Assembly (NCBI GenBank): GCA_036274675.1
Contig: DASUFE010000023.1
Coordinates: 1-10,584, forward strand
Source: DASUFE01 sp036274675
GTDB taxonomy: Bacteria > Pseudomonadota > Gammaproteobacteria > HTCC5015
Reading direction: 5' to 3'
DNA length: 10,584 bases
Both the position numbers and the translations under genes were made by a program. Numbering within the stretch: position 1 is the stretch's first letter; each line of letters starts with the position of its first letter. The notes below the pieces were generated by a model. The model was not told the origin of the DNA. It worked only from the letters and a program-made list of their open reading frames with translations, and ran no database searches. Below are positions 5,224-10,584 of this stretch, one piece after another.

Positions 5224-7134
5224 ATGAGCCATACCCCCCACAACCTGGACCAGAGCAACCGTTACGAGGTTATCGTGATCGGCGGTGGCCATGCCGGAAC
5301 CGAGGCGGCATTAGCCGCGGCGCGCAGCGGCGTGCGCACCTTGTTGCTGACCCATAATATCGAGACTCTGGGCCAGATGAGCTGCAACCCGGCGATCGGC
5401 GGCATCGGCAAGGGCCATCTGGTCAAGGAGATCGACGCCTTGGGCGGCGCGATGGCGCATGCGGCGGATCTCGCCGGCATACAGTTTCGCATCCTGAATT
5501 CGCGCAAGGGTCCGGCCGTGCGGGCGACGCGGGCTCAGGCCGACCGCGCACTCTACAAACAGGCGATCCGTTCGATCCTGGAAAACCAGCCGAATCTGAG
5601 CATTTTTCAGCAGGCAGTGGATGATCTGATCGTCGAAGGCGAGCGCGTATGCGGCGTCGTCACACAGATGGGCCTGAAATTCCATGCCCCGGCCGTGGTG
5701 CTGACCACGGGTACCTTCCTGGCTGGCCGCATCCACATCGGGTTGAAGAATCATGCCGGCGGCCGTGCCGGCGATCCGCCCGCGATTGCTCTGGCCGCGC
5801 GCCTGCGCGAGCTGCCGTTGCGCGCCGGCCGGTTGAAAACCGGAACCCCGCCCCGTATCGACGCCCGCAGCATTAACTTCGAAGGCCTGGAGCCTCAGCC
5901 CGGTGATACGCCGCTGCCCGTATTCTCCTTTATGGGTAACGCGCAAGAGCATCCGCGCCAGGTGATCTGCCATATCACCTACACCAATGCGCGTACGCAT
6001 GAGATTATTCGCGGCGGATTGGACGAGTCCCCTATGTATACCGGAGTTATCGAGGGTATAGGGCCTCGCTACTGTCCCTCCATCGAAGACAAGATCCATC
6101 GCTTCGCGGACAAGGAACGTCACCAGATTTTCATTGAACCCGAGGGACTCAATACCCACGAGATCTATCCCAACGGCATCTCGACCAGCCTCTCTTATGA
6201 AACGCAGTATGAGTTTGTGCGCTCCATAAAAGGCTTCGAGAACGCGCACATCACGCGCCCGGGTTATGCCATCGAGTACGATTATTTTGATCCGCGCGAT
6301 CTGCGCGCCAGCCTCGAAACCAAGGTGATCGAAGGCCTGTTTTTCGCCGGCCAGATCAACGGCACCACCGGTTATGAGGAAGCGGCGGCGCAAGGCCTGC
6401 TTGCAGGGATCAATGCCAGCCTGAAAGTGCGCAATCTCGAAGCCTGGACGCTCGGCCGTCACGAAGCGTATCTCGGCGTGCTGGTCGACGATCTGATCAC
6501 GCGCGGCGCCCAGGAACCCTATCGCATGTTCACCAGCCGCGCTGAGCACCGTTTGATGCTGCGCGAGGACAATGCCGATCTGCGTCTGACCGAGGCCGGC
6601 TACAAACTGGGTCTGGTGGATGAGCGGCGCTGGCGCGCTTTCGCCGAAAAACGCGAGGCCATCGAACGCGAGAAACAGCGCCTGCAATCGATCTGGCTGC
6701 ATCCCGCAACCGCGGCCTCCGCTCGCATCCAGGAACTGAGCGGCGCGCCGCTGTCGCGCGAAACGACCGCATTGGAAGCCCTGCGCCGCCCGCAGCTGAA
6801 TTATGCGGCTTTGACGAGCTTGCCCGGTATTGGCCCTGCGGTTACGGACCAGACAGTGGCCGAGCAGGTCGAGATTCAGACCAAGTACGCGGGTTATGTG
6901 GATCACCAGCAAGAGGAAGTCGAGAAAAACCGCGCCCAGGAACATCTGGCGTTGCCGGTTGAGCTGGATTATGCAGCGATTCAGGGCTTATCAGCCGAGA
7001 TTGTGCAGAAATTGAGCCGCCAGCGTCCTGAAACCCTGGGCCAGGCGGCGCGCATTTCGGGGGTGACTCCGGCGGCGATCTCGATCCTGCGCATCTATTT
7101 GAAACGGTTCAGAACACTGCCCAAAACCGCTTGA
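5224..7134 (+). CDS. mnmG: tRNA uridine-5-carboxymethylaminomethyl(34) synthesis enzyme MnmG (GidA)
   Basis: MnmG is the FAD- and NADH-binding partner of MnmE in wobble-uridine modification. The product is 636 residues (E. coli 629). The N-terminal dinucleotide-binding motif reads VIVIGGGHAGTEAA (16-29), followed by MSCNPAIGGIGKGHL (52-66). GTPPRID (207-213) and the catalytic-cysteine motif PRYCPSIEDK (281-290, C284) come next. FAGQINGTTGYEEAAAQG (374-391) and EPYRMFTSRAEHRL (431-444) are family signatures. The C-terminal helical domain that contacts MnmE is present (GVTPAAISILRIYLK near the end). The start follows a short family-typical lead peptide, although the ATG has no Shine-Dalgarno sequence. 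The stop codon overlaps the rsmG start, so the two are surely one transcript. Confidence 0.98.
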   Translation: MSHTPHNLDQSNRYEVIVIGGGHAGTEAALAAARSGVRTLLLTHNIETLGQMSCNPAIGGIGKGHLVKEIDALGGAMAHAADLAGIQFRILNSRKGPAVRATRAQADRALYKQAIRSILENQPNLSIFQQAVDDLIVEGERVCGVVTQMGLKFHAPAVVLTTGTFLAGRIHIGLKNHAGGRAGDPPAIALAARLRELPLRAGRLKTGTPPRIDARSINFEGLEPQPGDTPLPVFSFMGNAQEHPRQVICHITYTNARTHEIIRGGLDESPMYTGVIEGIGPRYCPSIEDKIHRFADKERHQIFIEPEGLNTHEIYPNGISTSLSYETQYEFVRSIKGFENAHITRPGYAIEYDYFDPRDLRASLETKVIEGLFFAGQINGTTGYEEAAAQGLLAGINASLKVRNLEAWTLGRHEAYLGVLVDDLITRGAQEPYRMFTSRAEHRLMLREDNADLRLTEAGYKLGLVDERRWRAFAEKREAIEREKQRLQSIWLHPATAASARIQELSGAPLSRETTALEALRRPQLNYAALTSLPGIGPAVTDQTVAEQVEIQTKYAGYVDHQQEEVEKNRAQEHLALPVELDYAAIQGLSAEIVQKLSRQRPETLGQAARISGVTPAAISILRIYLKRFRTLPKTA

Positions 7135-7769
7135 GCGCATCCGCCCCCCAAGCAATCCTGAGCGCCGGCTTATCCGAAATGGAATTGAGGCTGACGCCGG
7201 AACAGCAGCAACAGTTGCTGGCTTTTATCGCGCTGCTGGAAAAGTGGAATCGCAGTTTCAACCTGACCGCCGTGGAGGGCGCGGCCACCATGGTCAGCCA
7301 CCATCTGCTGGACAGCCTGAGCATTCTGCCCTTTGTCAGCGGCGACTGGCTGCTGGACGTGGGTTCGGGGGCCGGTTTGCCGGGTTTGCCGCTGGCGGTG
7401 GCACGCCCGCAATCGCGCTTTGTCCTGCTTGACAGCAATGGCAAAAAAACACGCTTTATGCAGCAGGTCCTGCTGGAGCTGAAACTCCCGAACGTCAGCG
7501 TCGTGAAGTCCCGCATCGAGGAGTACCGCCCGGAACGCGCCTTTGATACAGTTATCAGCCGGGCCTTCAGCAGCCTGCTGGAATTTGTGAGGGTCTCGCG
7601 CGCGGTGTGCGGCCAGCGGACACGGCTCCTTGCGATGAAGGGTCTGTATCCAGGCGCGGAGCTTGAGGAACTGGCAGGGACCGGCTACAGCGCGGAAATT
7701 ACGAGGCTGAATATCCCTGGTCTCGCCGCTGAGCGGCATCTGGTTTCATTAGAGAAGCAACGAGAATGA
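7131..7769 (+). CDS. rsmG: 16S rRNA (guanine(527)-N7)-methyltransferase RsmG (GidB)
   Basis: RsmG methylates N7 of G527 in 16S rRNA with S-adenosylmethionine; its loss gives low-level streptomycin resistance in several bacteria. The product is 212 residues (E. coli 207). After an N-terminal helix, LLEKWNRSFNLTAV (35-48) and HHLLDSL (57-63) lead into the SAM-binding motif DVGSGAGLPGLPLA (76-89). FVLLDSNGKKTRF (97-109), VISRAF (141-146) and MKG (169-171) follow. The TTG at 7131 overlaps the mnmG stop as TTGA and gives the N-terminal helix the family expects. The ATG at 7179 is possible but would cut into the region aligned with E. coli. The 3' end overlaps parA as ATGA. Confidence 0.96.
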   Translation: MSASAPQAILSAGLSEMELRLTPEQQQQLLAFIALLEKWNRSFNLTAVEGAATMVSHHLLDSLSILPFVSGDWLLDVGSGAGLPGLPLAVARPQSRFVLLDSNGKKTRFMQQVLLELKLPNVSVVKSRIEEYRPERAFDTVISRAFSSLLEFVRVSRAVCGQRTRLLAMKGLYPGAELEELAGTGYSAEITRLNIPGLAAERHLVSLEKQRE

Positions 7770-8554
7770 GCAACATACTGGTTATCGCGAATCAAAAAGG
7801 CGGCGTCGGCAAGACCACCACCAGCATCAACCTGGCTGCCTCGCTGGCGGCCACCAATAACACCGTGCTGCTGGTCGACCTTGATCCGCAGGGCAATGCC
7901 ACCATGGGCTGCGGTGTGGATAAACGCGAGATTGACAATAGCATCTGCGAAGTCCTGCTTGGTGAATGCCGTATTGAAGACGCCATCCATCAGCTGCCCG
8001 AACTGAAATTCGATCTGCTGCCTGCAAACAGCGATCTTACCGCCGCGGAAGTGGCGCTGATGGGGCAGCAGGAAGGCCGCGAGCGCCGTCTCAAGGACAG
8101 CCTCGCCGCCGTCCATAACCGTTATCAATACATCATCATCGACTGCCCCCCTTCATTGAACATGCTGACTCTGAACGCCCTGGTGGCCGGTAGTGGGGTG
8201 CTGATTCCGATGCAGTGCGAGTATTACGCGTTGGAAGGCCTGACCGCGCTGATCCAGACCATTGAGAAAGTGCGCGGGGTTAATCCGGAGCTCAAAATCG
8301 AGGGTCTGCTGCGCACCATGTACGATCCGCGCAACAACCTGGCCCAGGATGTATCCGCGCAGCTGAAAGATCACTTCAACGAACAGCTCTATCGCACCAT
8401 CATTCCGCGTAACGTGCGTCTGGCCGAGGCGCCGAGCCACGGCAAGCCGGTGATCCAGTACGATCGCACCTCGAGCGGAGCGCTGGCCTATCTCGCGCTT
8501 GCGGGCGAAATCCTGCGCAAGGACGCCCAGCTGCGGGCGGCGGCTCCCGGGTAA
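7766..8554 (+). CDS. parA: Chromosome-partitioning ATPase ParA (Soj)
   Basis: ParA is a Walker-type ATPase that forms DNA-bound dimers and, with ParB at parS, moves the replicated origin regions apart. The 262-residue product has the deviant Walker A motif KGGVGKTT (11-18), LLVDLDPQGNAT (35-46), and the Walker B region YIIIDCPPSL (122-131). It lacks the N-terminal HTH extension of plasmid type Ia ParA, which fits a chromosomal Soj type. The C-terminal IIPRNVRLAEAPSHGKP is highly conserved in chromosomal ParA. The ATG overlaps the rsmG stop as ATGA and has AGAGAAG about 8 nt upstream. parB follows after about 33 bp, so rsmG-parA-parB should be co-transcribed and translationally linked. Confidence 0.97.
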   Translation: MSNILVIANQKGGVGKTTTSINLAASLAATNNTVLLVDLDPQGNATMGCGVDKREIDNSICEVLLGECRIEDAIHQLPELKFDLLPANSDLTAAEVALMGQQEGRERRLKDSLAAVHNRYQYIIIDCPPSLNMLTLNALVAGSGVLIPMQCEYYALEGLTALIQTIEKVRGVNPELKIEGLLRTMYDPRNNLAQDVSAQLKDHFNEQLYRTIIPRNVRLAEAPSHGKPVIQYDRTSSGALAYLALAGEILRKDAQLRAAAPG

Positions 8555-8587
8555 ATGACTAATGAATAAAGTGTGCGGATCATGACA

Positions 8588-9451
8588 ATGAAACGGCGCG
8601 GCCTGGGACGCGGCCTGGATGCCCTGATCGGGGCGACCACTTCGGTCACCCTGGAGACGGCGAAGGCTGAAAAAACCCTGCGCCAGCTGCCGATCGACCA
8701 GATACAGCGCAGCCCTTTCCAGCCCCGGGTGAGTTTTAACAAAGAAAACCTGCAAGAGCTGGCCGATTCGATCCGCCAGCAGGGGGTTCTGCAACCGGTC
8801 GTGGTACGGCCCAAGGGCGAAGGATTTGAATTGGTCGCCGGCGAACGCCGCTGGCGCGCCGCGCAACTGGCCGGATTGCAGGAAATCCCGGCCGTAGTCA
8901 AGGAATTGCCGGACGAGGCCGCCGCAGCTATCGCCCTGATCGAAAACATCCAGCGCGAAGACCTGAACCCTCTGGAAGAGGCAAGCGCCCTCCAACGACT
9001 GGTGGACCGTTTTACCATGACCCATCAACAAATCGCCGAAGCGGTGGGACGCTCGCGCGTCGGTGTAACCAATATGCTGCGGCTGCTGGAGCTGGCCAAT
9101 CCGGTCAAGCAATGGCTGCAGGAAGGCAAGCTGAATATGGGGCATGCGCGGGCCTTGTTAAGCCTGGCCCCGGCCAGGCAAATAGAGCTCGGCAAAATGA
9201 TCGTGTCCCGGGGGCTGTCGGTACGCGCGGTCGAGCAAATGGCCCAGGGTGGTGGAACCCAGGACAAACCCGCCGCCGGCAAATCCCGCAAGGACCCCGA
9301 TGTCGCCCGCCTGGAGCAGAGTCTGGCGGATCAGTTGGGGGCCCGGGTCGAGATCCAGCACAGCCGCGACGGCAAGGGCAAAGTGCTGATCCATTACAGC
9401 AGCCTCGAACAACTGGAAGGCATCCTCAACCAGATCCGGGACGGCCATTAA
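8588..9451 (+). CDS. parB: Chromosome-partitioning protein ParB (Spo0J), CTP-dependent clamp
   Basis: ParB loads at parS near oriC, binds CTP and slides as a clamp, forming the partition complex moved by ParA. The 287-residue product starts MKRRGLGRGLDALIG, the conserved N-terminal peptide that stimulates ParA. The CTP-binding fold shows PFQPR (43-47), GERRWRAAQLAGL (85-97) and ENIQREDLNPLEEA (119-132). The central HTH contains MTHQQIAEAVGRSRVGVTN (144-162) and GHARALL (185-191). The C-terminal dimerisation domain begins near 240. I choose the ATG at 8588, which has GGA 8 nt upstream. ATG 8582 and GTG 8573 are in frame and would add 2 or 5 residues, so the start is uncertain. I found no consensus parS in this window. 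Confidence 0.96.
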   Translation: MKRRGLGRGLDALIGATTSVTLETAKAEKTLRQLPIDQIQRSPFQPRVSFNKENLQELADSIRQQGVLQPVVVRPKGEGFELVAGERRWRAAQLAGLQEIPAVVKELPDEAAAAIALIENIQREDLNPLEEASALQRLVDRFTMTHQQIAEAVGRSRVGVTNMLRLLELANPVKQWLQEGKLNMGHARALLSLAPARQIELGKMIVSRGLSVRAVEQMAQGGGTQDKPAAGKSRKDPDVARLEQSLADQLGARVEIQHSRDGKGKVLIHYSSLEQLEGILNQIRDGH

Positions 9452-9455
9452 AAGC

Positions 9456-9487
9456 TCCTGAATAAGTCCATCCTGGACTTCTCAGGA
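9456..9487. repeat. Inverted repeat 1 of the parB-atpI cluster
   Basis: Outer arms TCCTGA (9456-9461) and TCAGGA (9482-9487) enclose inner arms AAGTCCA (9464-9470) and TGGACTT (9474-9480). A 3-nt TCC loop closes the inner stem. All 13 pairs are Watson-Crick, with a small internal loop between the two stems. It begins 4 nt after the parB stop codon. The shape and CATCC-TG tip resemble REP-type palindromes, but family membership cannot be shown from one copy. Confidence 0.75.
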
Positions 9488-9489
9488 AC

Positions 9490-9519
9490 GCAAAGCAAAA
9501 GACGTGACTTTTGCTTTGC
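9490..9519. repeat. Inverted repeat 2 of the parB-atpI cluster
   Basis: GCAAAGCAAAAG (9490-9501) and CTTTTGCTTTGC (9508-9519) form a perfect 12-bp stem around ACGTGA. It is followed by TCCATTTTTC. That gives it some likeness to an intrinsic terminator, but the stem is AT-rich and the T-run is interrupted. It starts only 2 nt after repeat 1 ends. Confidence 0.8.
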
Positions 9520-9522
9520 TCC

Positions 9523-9552
9523 ATTTTTCAAATACTTGAGTATTTGAAAAAT
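9523..9552. repeat. Inverted repeat 3 of the parB-atpI cluster
   Basis: ATTTTTCAAATAC (9523-9535) and GTATTTGAAAAAT (9540-9552) form a perfect 13-bp stem with a TTGA loop. It is strongly AT-rich. It starts 3 nt after repeat 2 and ends 1 nt before repeat 4. Such a sequence could extrude as a cruciform, bind a dimeric protein, or fold in RNA. Confidence 0.8.
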
Positions 9553-9553
9553 G

Positions 9554-9573
9554 CCGGCACATCCCTGTGCCGG
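9554..9573. repeat. Inverted repeat 4 of the parB-atpI cluster
   Basis: CCGGCACA (9554-9561) and TGTGCCGG (9566-9573) form a perfect 8-bp GC-rich stem with a TCCC loop. Its tip, CACATCCCTGTG, resembles the tip of repeat 1 (TCCATCCTGGA). Two weaker foldings compete with it: CCTGT/ACAGG (9564-9568 with 9574-9578) and CCGGA/TCCGG (9570-9574 with 9584-9588). The latter runs into a T-run and could act as a weak terminator. Confidence 0.75.
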
Positions 9574-9595
9574 ACAGGCCACATCCGGGATTTTT
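9570..9595 (+). terminator. Possible weak intrinsic terminator after parB
   Basis: CCGGA (9570-9574) and TCCGG (9584-9588) can form a 5-bp stem with a 9-nt loop, followed by GA and a five-T run (9591-9595). The stem is short and overlaps inverted repeat 4, so the two structures exclude each other. It is the only T-run with an adjacent GC stem between parB and the atp promoter. Confidence 0.25.
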
Positions 9596-9633
9596 CTCAA
9601 AGAACAGTTATTCCAGCTTTTCCCGCCGTTTTA

Positions 9634-9663
9634 TTGACCCTGCTTCGCCTTACTCTATATAAT
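9634..9663 (+). promoter_or_regulatory. Sigma70-type promoter of the atp operon
   Basis: The -35 box TTGACC (9634-9639, 5/6 match) and a perfect -10 box TATAAT (9658-9663) are separated by 18 bp. A GC-rich stretch follows (TCGCGCGCC). The expected start is near 9670, giving a leader of about 34 nt before atpI at 9704. It lies just downstream of the hairpin cluster and should drive atpI-atpB and the rest of the ATP synthase operon. Confidence 0.75.
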
Positions 9664-9703
9664 TCGCGCGCCGCTGAAGGCCCGGGTATCGGCCAGGAAT
9701 TGA

Positions 9704-10066
9704 ATGGAAAGTCGCGTAAAAACGGCCATTTCGGTTCTTGCTGTACAGGCAGCAATCACCTTAGTAGCTTCATGGGTTGCTTACATAATAAACGACGCGC
9801 GGGCGGCGCTTGCCGCTGCGGTCGGCGGGTCCATATGCGTGCTGACCACCGGGCTGTCCGGCCTTCGGGTTTTTGCCGGGAAAATGGAATTTGCAGCCGA
9901 ACGGTTTTTGCAGCGGCTGTATCGGGCCGAAATCCAGAAGATGGTGCTGGCGGCGGTATTGCTCGCCGGGTCCCTGGTCTGGCTGAGAACGGAAGCGCTG
10001 TCTCTGCTGCTGAGTTTCTCGGCGGCGCTGATGGCGTACTGGTTGGTTTTGCTGTTTAGATTTTAA
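9704..10066 (+). CDS. atpI: ATP synthase subunit I
   Basis: AtpI is a small membrane protein at the head of many atp operons; it is thought to help assemble the c-ring or its stability and is not part of the final enzyme. The 120-residue product has four predicted membrane segments, at about 8-28, 34-55, 78-95 and 98-118. Between segments 2 and 3 is the family-typical loop with FLQRLYRAEIQKM (about 68-80). The ATG has AGGA 5 nt upstream. Sequence conservation in this family is low, so the call rests mainly on topology, the AEIQK-type loop and position immediately before atpB (13-bp gap). Confidence 0.92.
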   Translation: MESRVKTAISVLAVQAAITLVASWVAYIINDARAALAAAVGGSICVLTTGLSGLRVFAGKMEFAAERFLQRLYRAEIQKMVLAAVLLAGSLVWLRTEALSLLLSFSAALMAYWLVLLFRF

Positions 10067-10079
10067 AGAATACGACGAC

Positions 10080-10584
10080 ATGGCTAGCGAACAAAATCTG
10101 ACGTCAGGCGAATATATCCAGCACCATTTGACCAATCTGGTGTATGGGCGCCATCCGGACGGGCATTGGGGTTTCGCCCATAGCGCCGCGGAAATCAAGG
10201 AGATGGGCTTCATGTCGATCAATGTCGACACCATGGGATGGTCCATCGCGCTCGGCGCCCTGTTCCTCTTTATATTCTGGCGGGTCGCCCGCTCCGTCAC
10301 CAGCGGCGTGCCGGGGGGCCTGCAGAATTTCATCGAAATGATGGTCGAGTTCGTCGAAACCAGCGTCAAGGAAACCTTCCACGGTAAAAACAGCCTGATC
10401 GCGCCGCTGGCGCTGACGGTATTTTGCTGGGTGTTTTTGATGAACTTTATGGATCTTATCCCCGTGGACTGGCTGCCCGCCCTGTTCCATCAGGCCGGGG
10501 TTAAACATATGAAGGTGGTCCCCTCCACCGATCCGAATATCACCTTCGGCCTGTCGTTATCGGTGTTCCTGTTGATTCTCTTCT
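10080..10584 (+). CDS. atpB: ATP synthase F0 subunit a, N-terminal part (runs off the window)
   Basis: Subunit a forms the proton half-channels of the F0 motor next to the c-ring. The window holds 168 codons and one base of a gene that usually encodes about 260-290 residues. The N-terminus has EYIQHHLTNLVYG (11-23), MGFMSINVDTM and then TM1 near 53-72. GGLQNFIEMMVEFVETSVKETFHG follows and leads into the second membrane segment with FLMNFMDLIPVDWLP. These are the standard features in gammaproteobacterial subunit a. The essential channel arginine lies beyond the window edge, so it cannot be checked. The ATG has AAAGAA about 9 nt upstream and follows atpI by 13 bp, in the same operon. Confidence 0.96.
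   Translation, partial: MASEQNLTSGEYIQHHLTNLVYGRHPDGHWGFAHSAAEIKEMGFMSINVDTMGWSIALGALFLFIFWRVARSVTSGVPGGLQNFIEMMVEFVETSVKETFHGKNSLIAPLALTVFCWVFLMNFMDLIPVDWLPALFHQAGVKHMKVVPSTDPNITFGLSLSVFLLILF

Larger units (their letters stand above)
9452..9703. other. parB-atpI intergenic region with hairpin cluster and promoter
   Basis: This 252-bp gap holds four consecutive inverted repeats (9456-9573), a T-run at 9591-9595, and the atp promoter. The palindromic part is visibly richer in A and T than the flanking genes. An open frame runs through it on the plus strand (9511 to 10059). It is out of frame with atpI and has no family likeness, so I do not call it. Each element is listed separately. Confidence 0.8.

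Noticed and set aside
5311..6945. Long minus-strand open frame (544 codons) opposite mnmG
   Set aside because: It is antisense to a clear mnmG; the translation shows no domain or family motif. Long open antisense frames are common in GC-rich genes.
8153..9145. Minus-strand open frame (330 codons) opposite parA and parB
   Set aside because: Antisense shadow of two conserved genes; no family motif or plausible ribosome site.
9511..10059. Plus-strand open frame (182 codons) through the hairpin cluster and atpI
   Set aside because: It runs out of frame over atpI, which has the membrane topology, Shine-Dalgarno sequence and operon position expected. The N-terminal part is translated from palindromes and promoter sequence.

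Overview
The window is the conserved chromosome-origin neighbourhood of a gammaproteobacterium. A 5'-partial dnaA runs leftward. From it, rpmH, rnpA, yidD, yidC, mnmE, a periplasmic TPR gene, mnmG, rsmG, parA, parB, atpI and a 3'-partial atpB all run rightward. This order (dnaA/rpmH divergence, then the gidAB-par-atp block) is the one found in Pseudomonas and in many non-enteric gammaproteobacteria. The protein sequences (YidC with a large P1 domain, 44-residue L34, MnmE ending Cys-Ile-Gly-Lys) agree. The DNA is moderately GC-rich by eye. A sulfur-oxidising or Chromatiales-like lineage is possible, but I cannot place it below class level.

Layout. 1-488 (minus): start of dnaA, including domain I, a short linker and the Walker A loop. 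489-713: divergent control region with one consensus DnaA box, a strong sigma70-type promoter for rpmH and a perfect 14-bp palindrome in the rpmH leader. 714-3132: rpmH-rnpA-yidD-yidC, tightly packed with two overlaps (ribosome/RNase P and membrane-insertion genes). 3172-4527: mnmE. 4528-4623: short gap with a TATAAT box. 4624-5127: exported TPR protein of unknown role. 5128-5223: gap with two hairpins. 5224-9451: mnmG-rsmG-parA-parB, with overlapping starts and stops at mnmG/rsmG and rsmG/parA. 9452-9703: non-coding, with four consecutive inverted repeats followed by a strong promoter. 9704-10584: start of the ATP synthase operon, atpI and atpB.

How the genes work together. DnaA initiates replication, and ParA/ParB segregate the origin region. 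YidC and YidD insert membrane proteins; the ATP synthase subunits whose genes lie downstream are classic YidC clients. MnmE and MnmG form one complex that modifies the tRNA wobble uridine. RsmG methylates 16S rRNA, RnpA is the protein of RNase P, and RpmH is ribosomal protein L34.

The coding content is ordinary housekeeping; I see no mobile element, CRISPR array, RNA gene or defence system. The part that gene content does not explain is the block of four back-to-back palindromes between parB and the atp promoter. The unassigned TPR protein between mnmE and mnmG and the SD-less, hairpin-containing mnmG leader come next.
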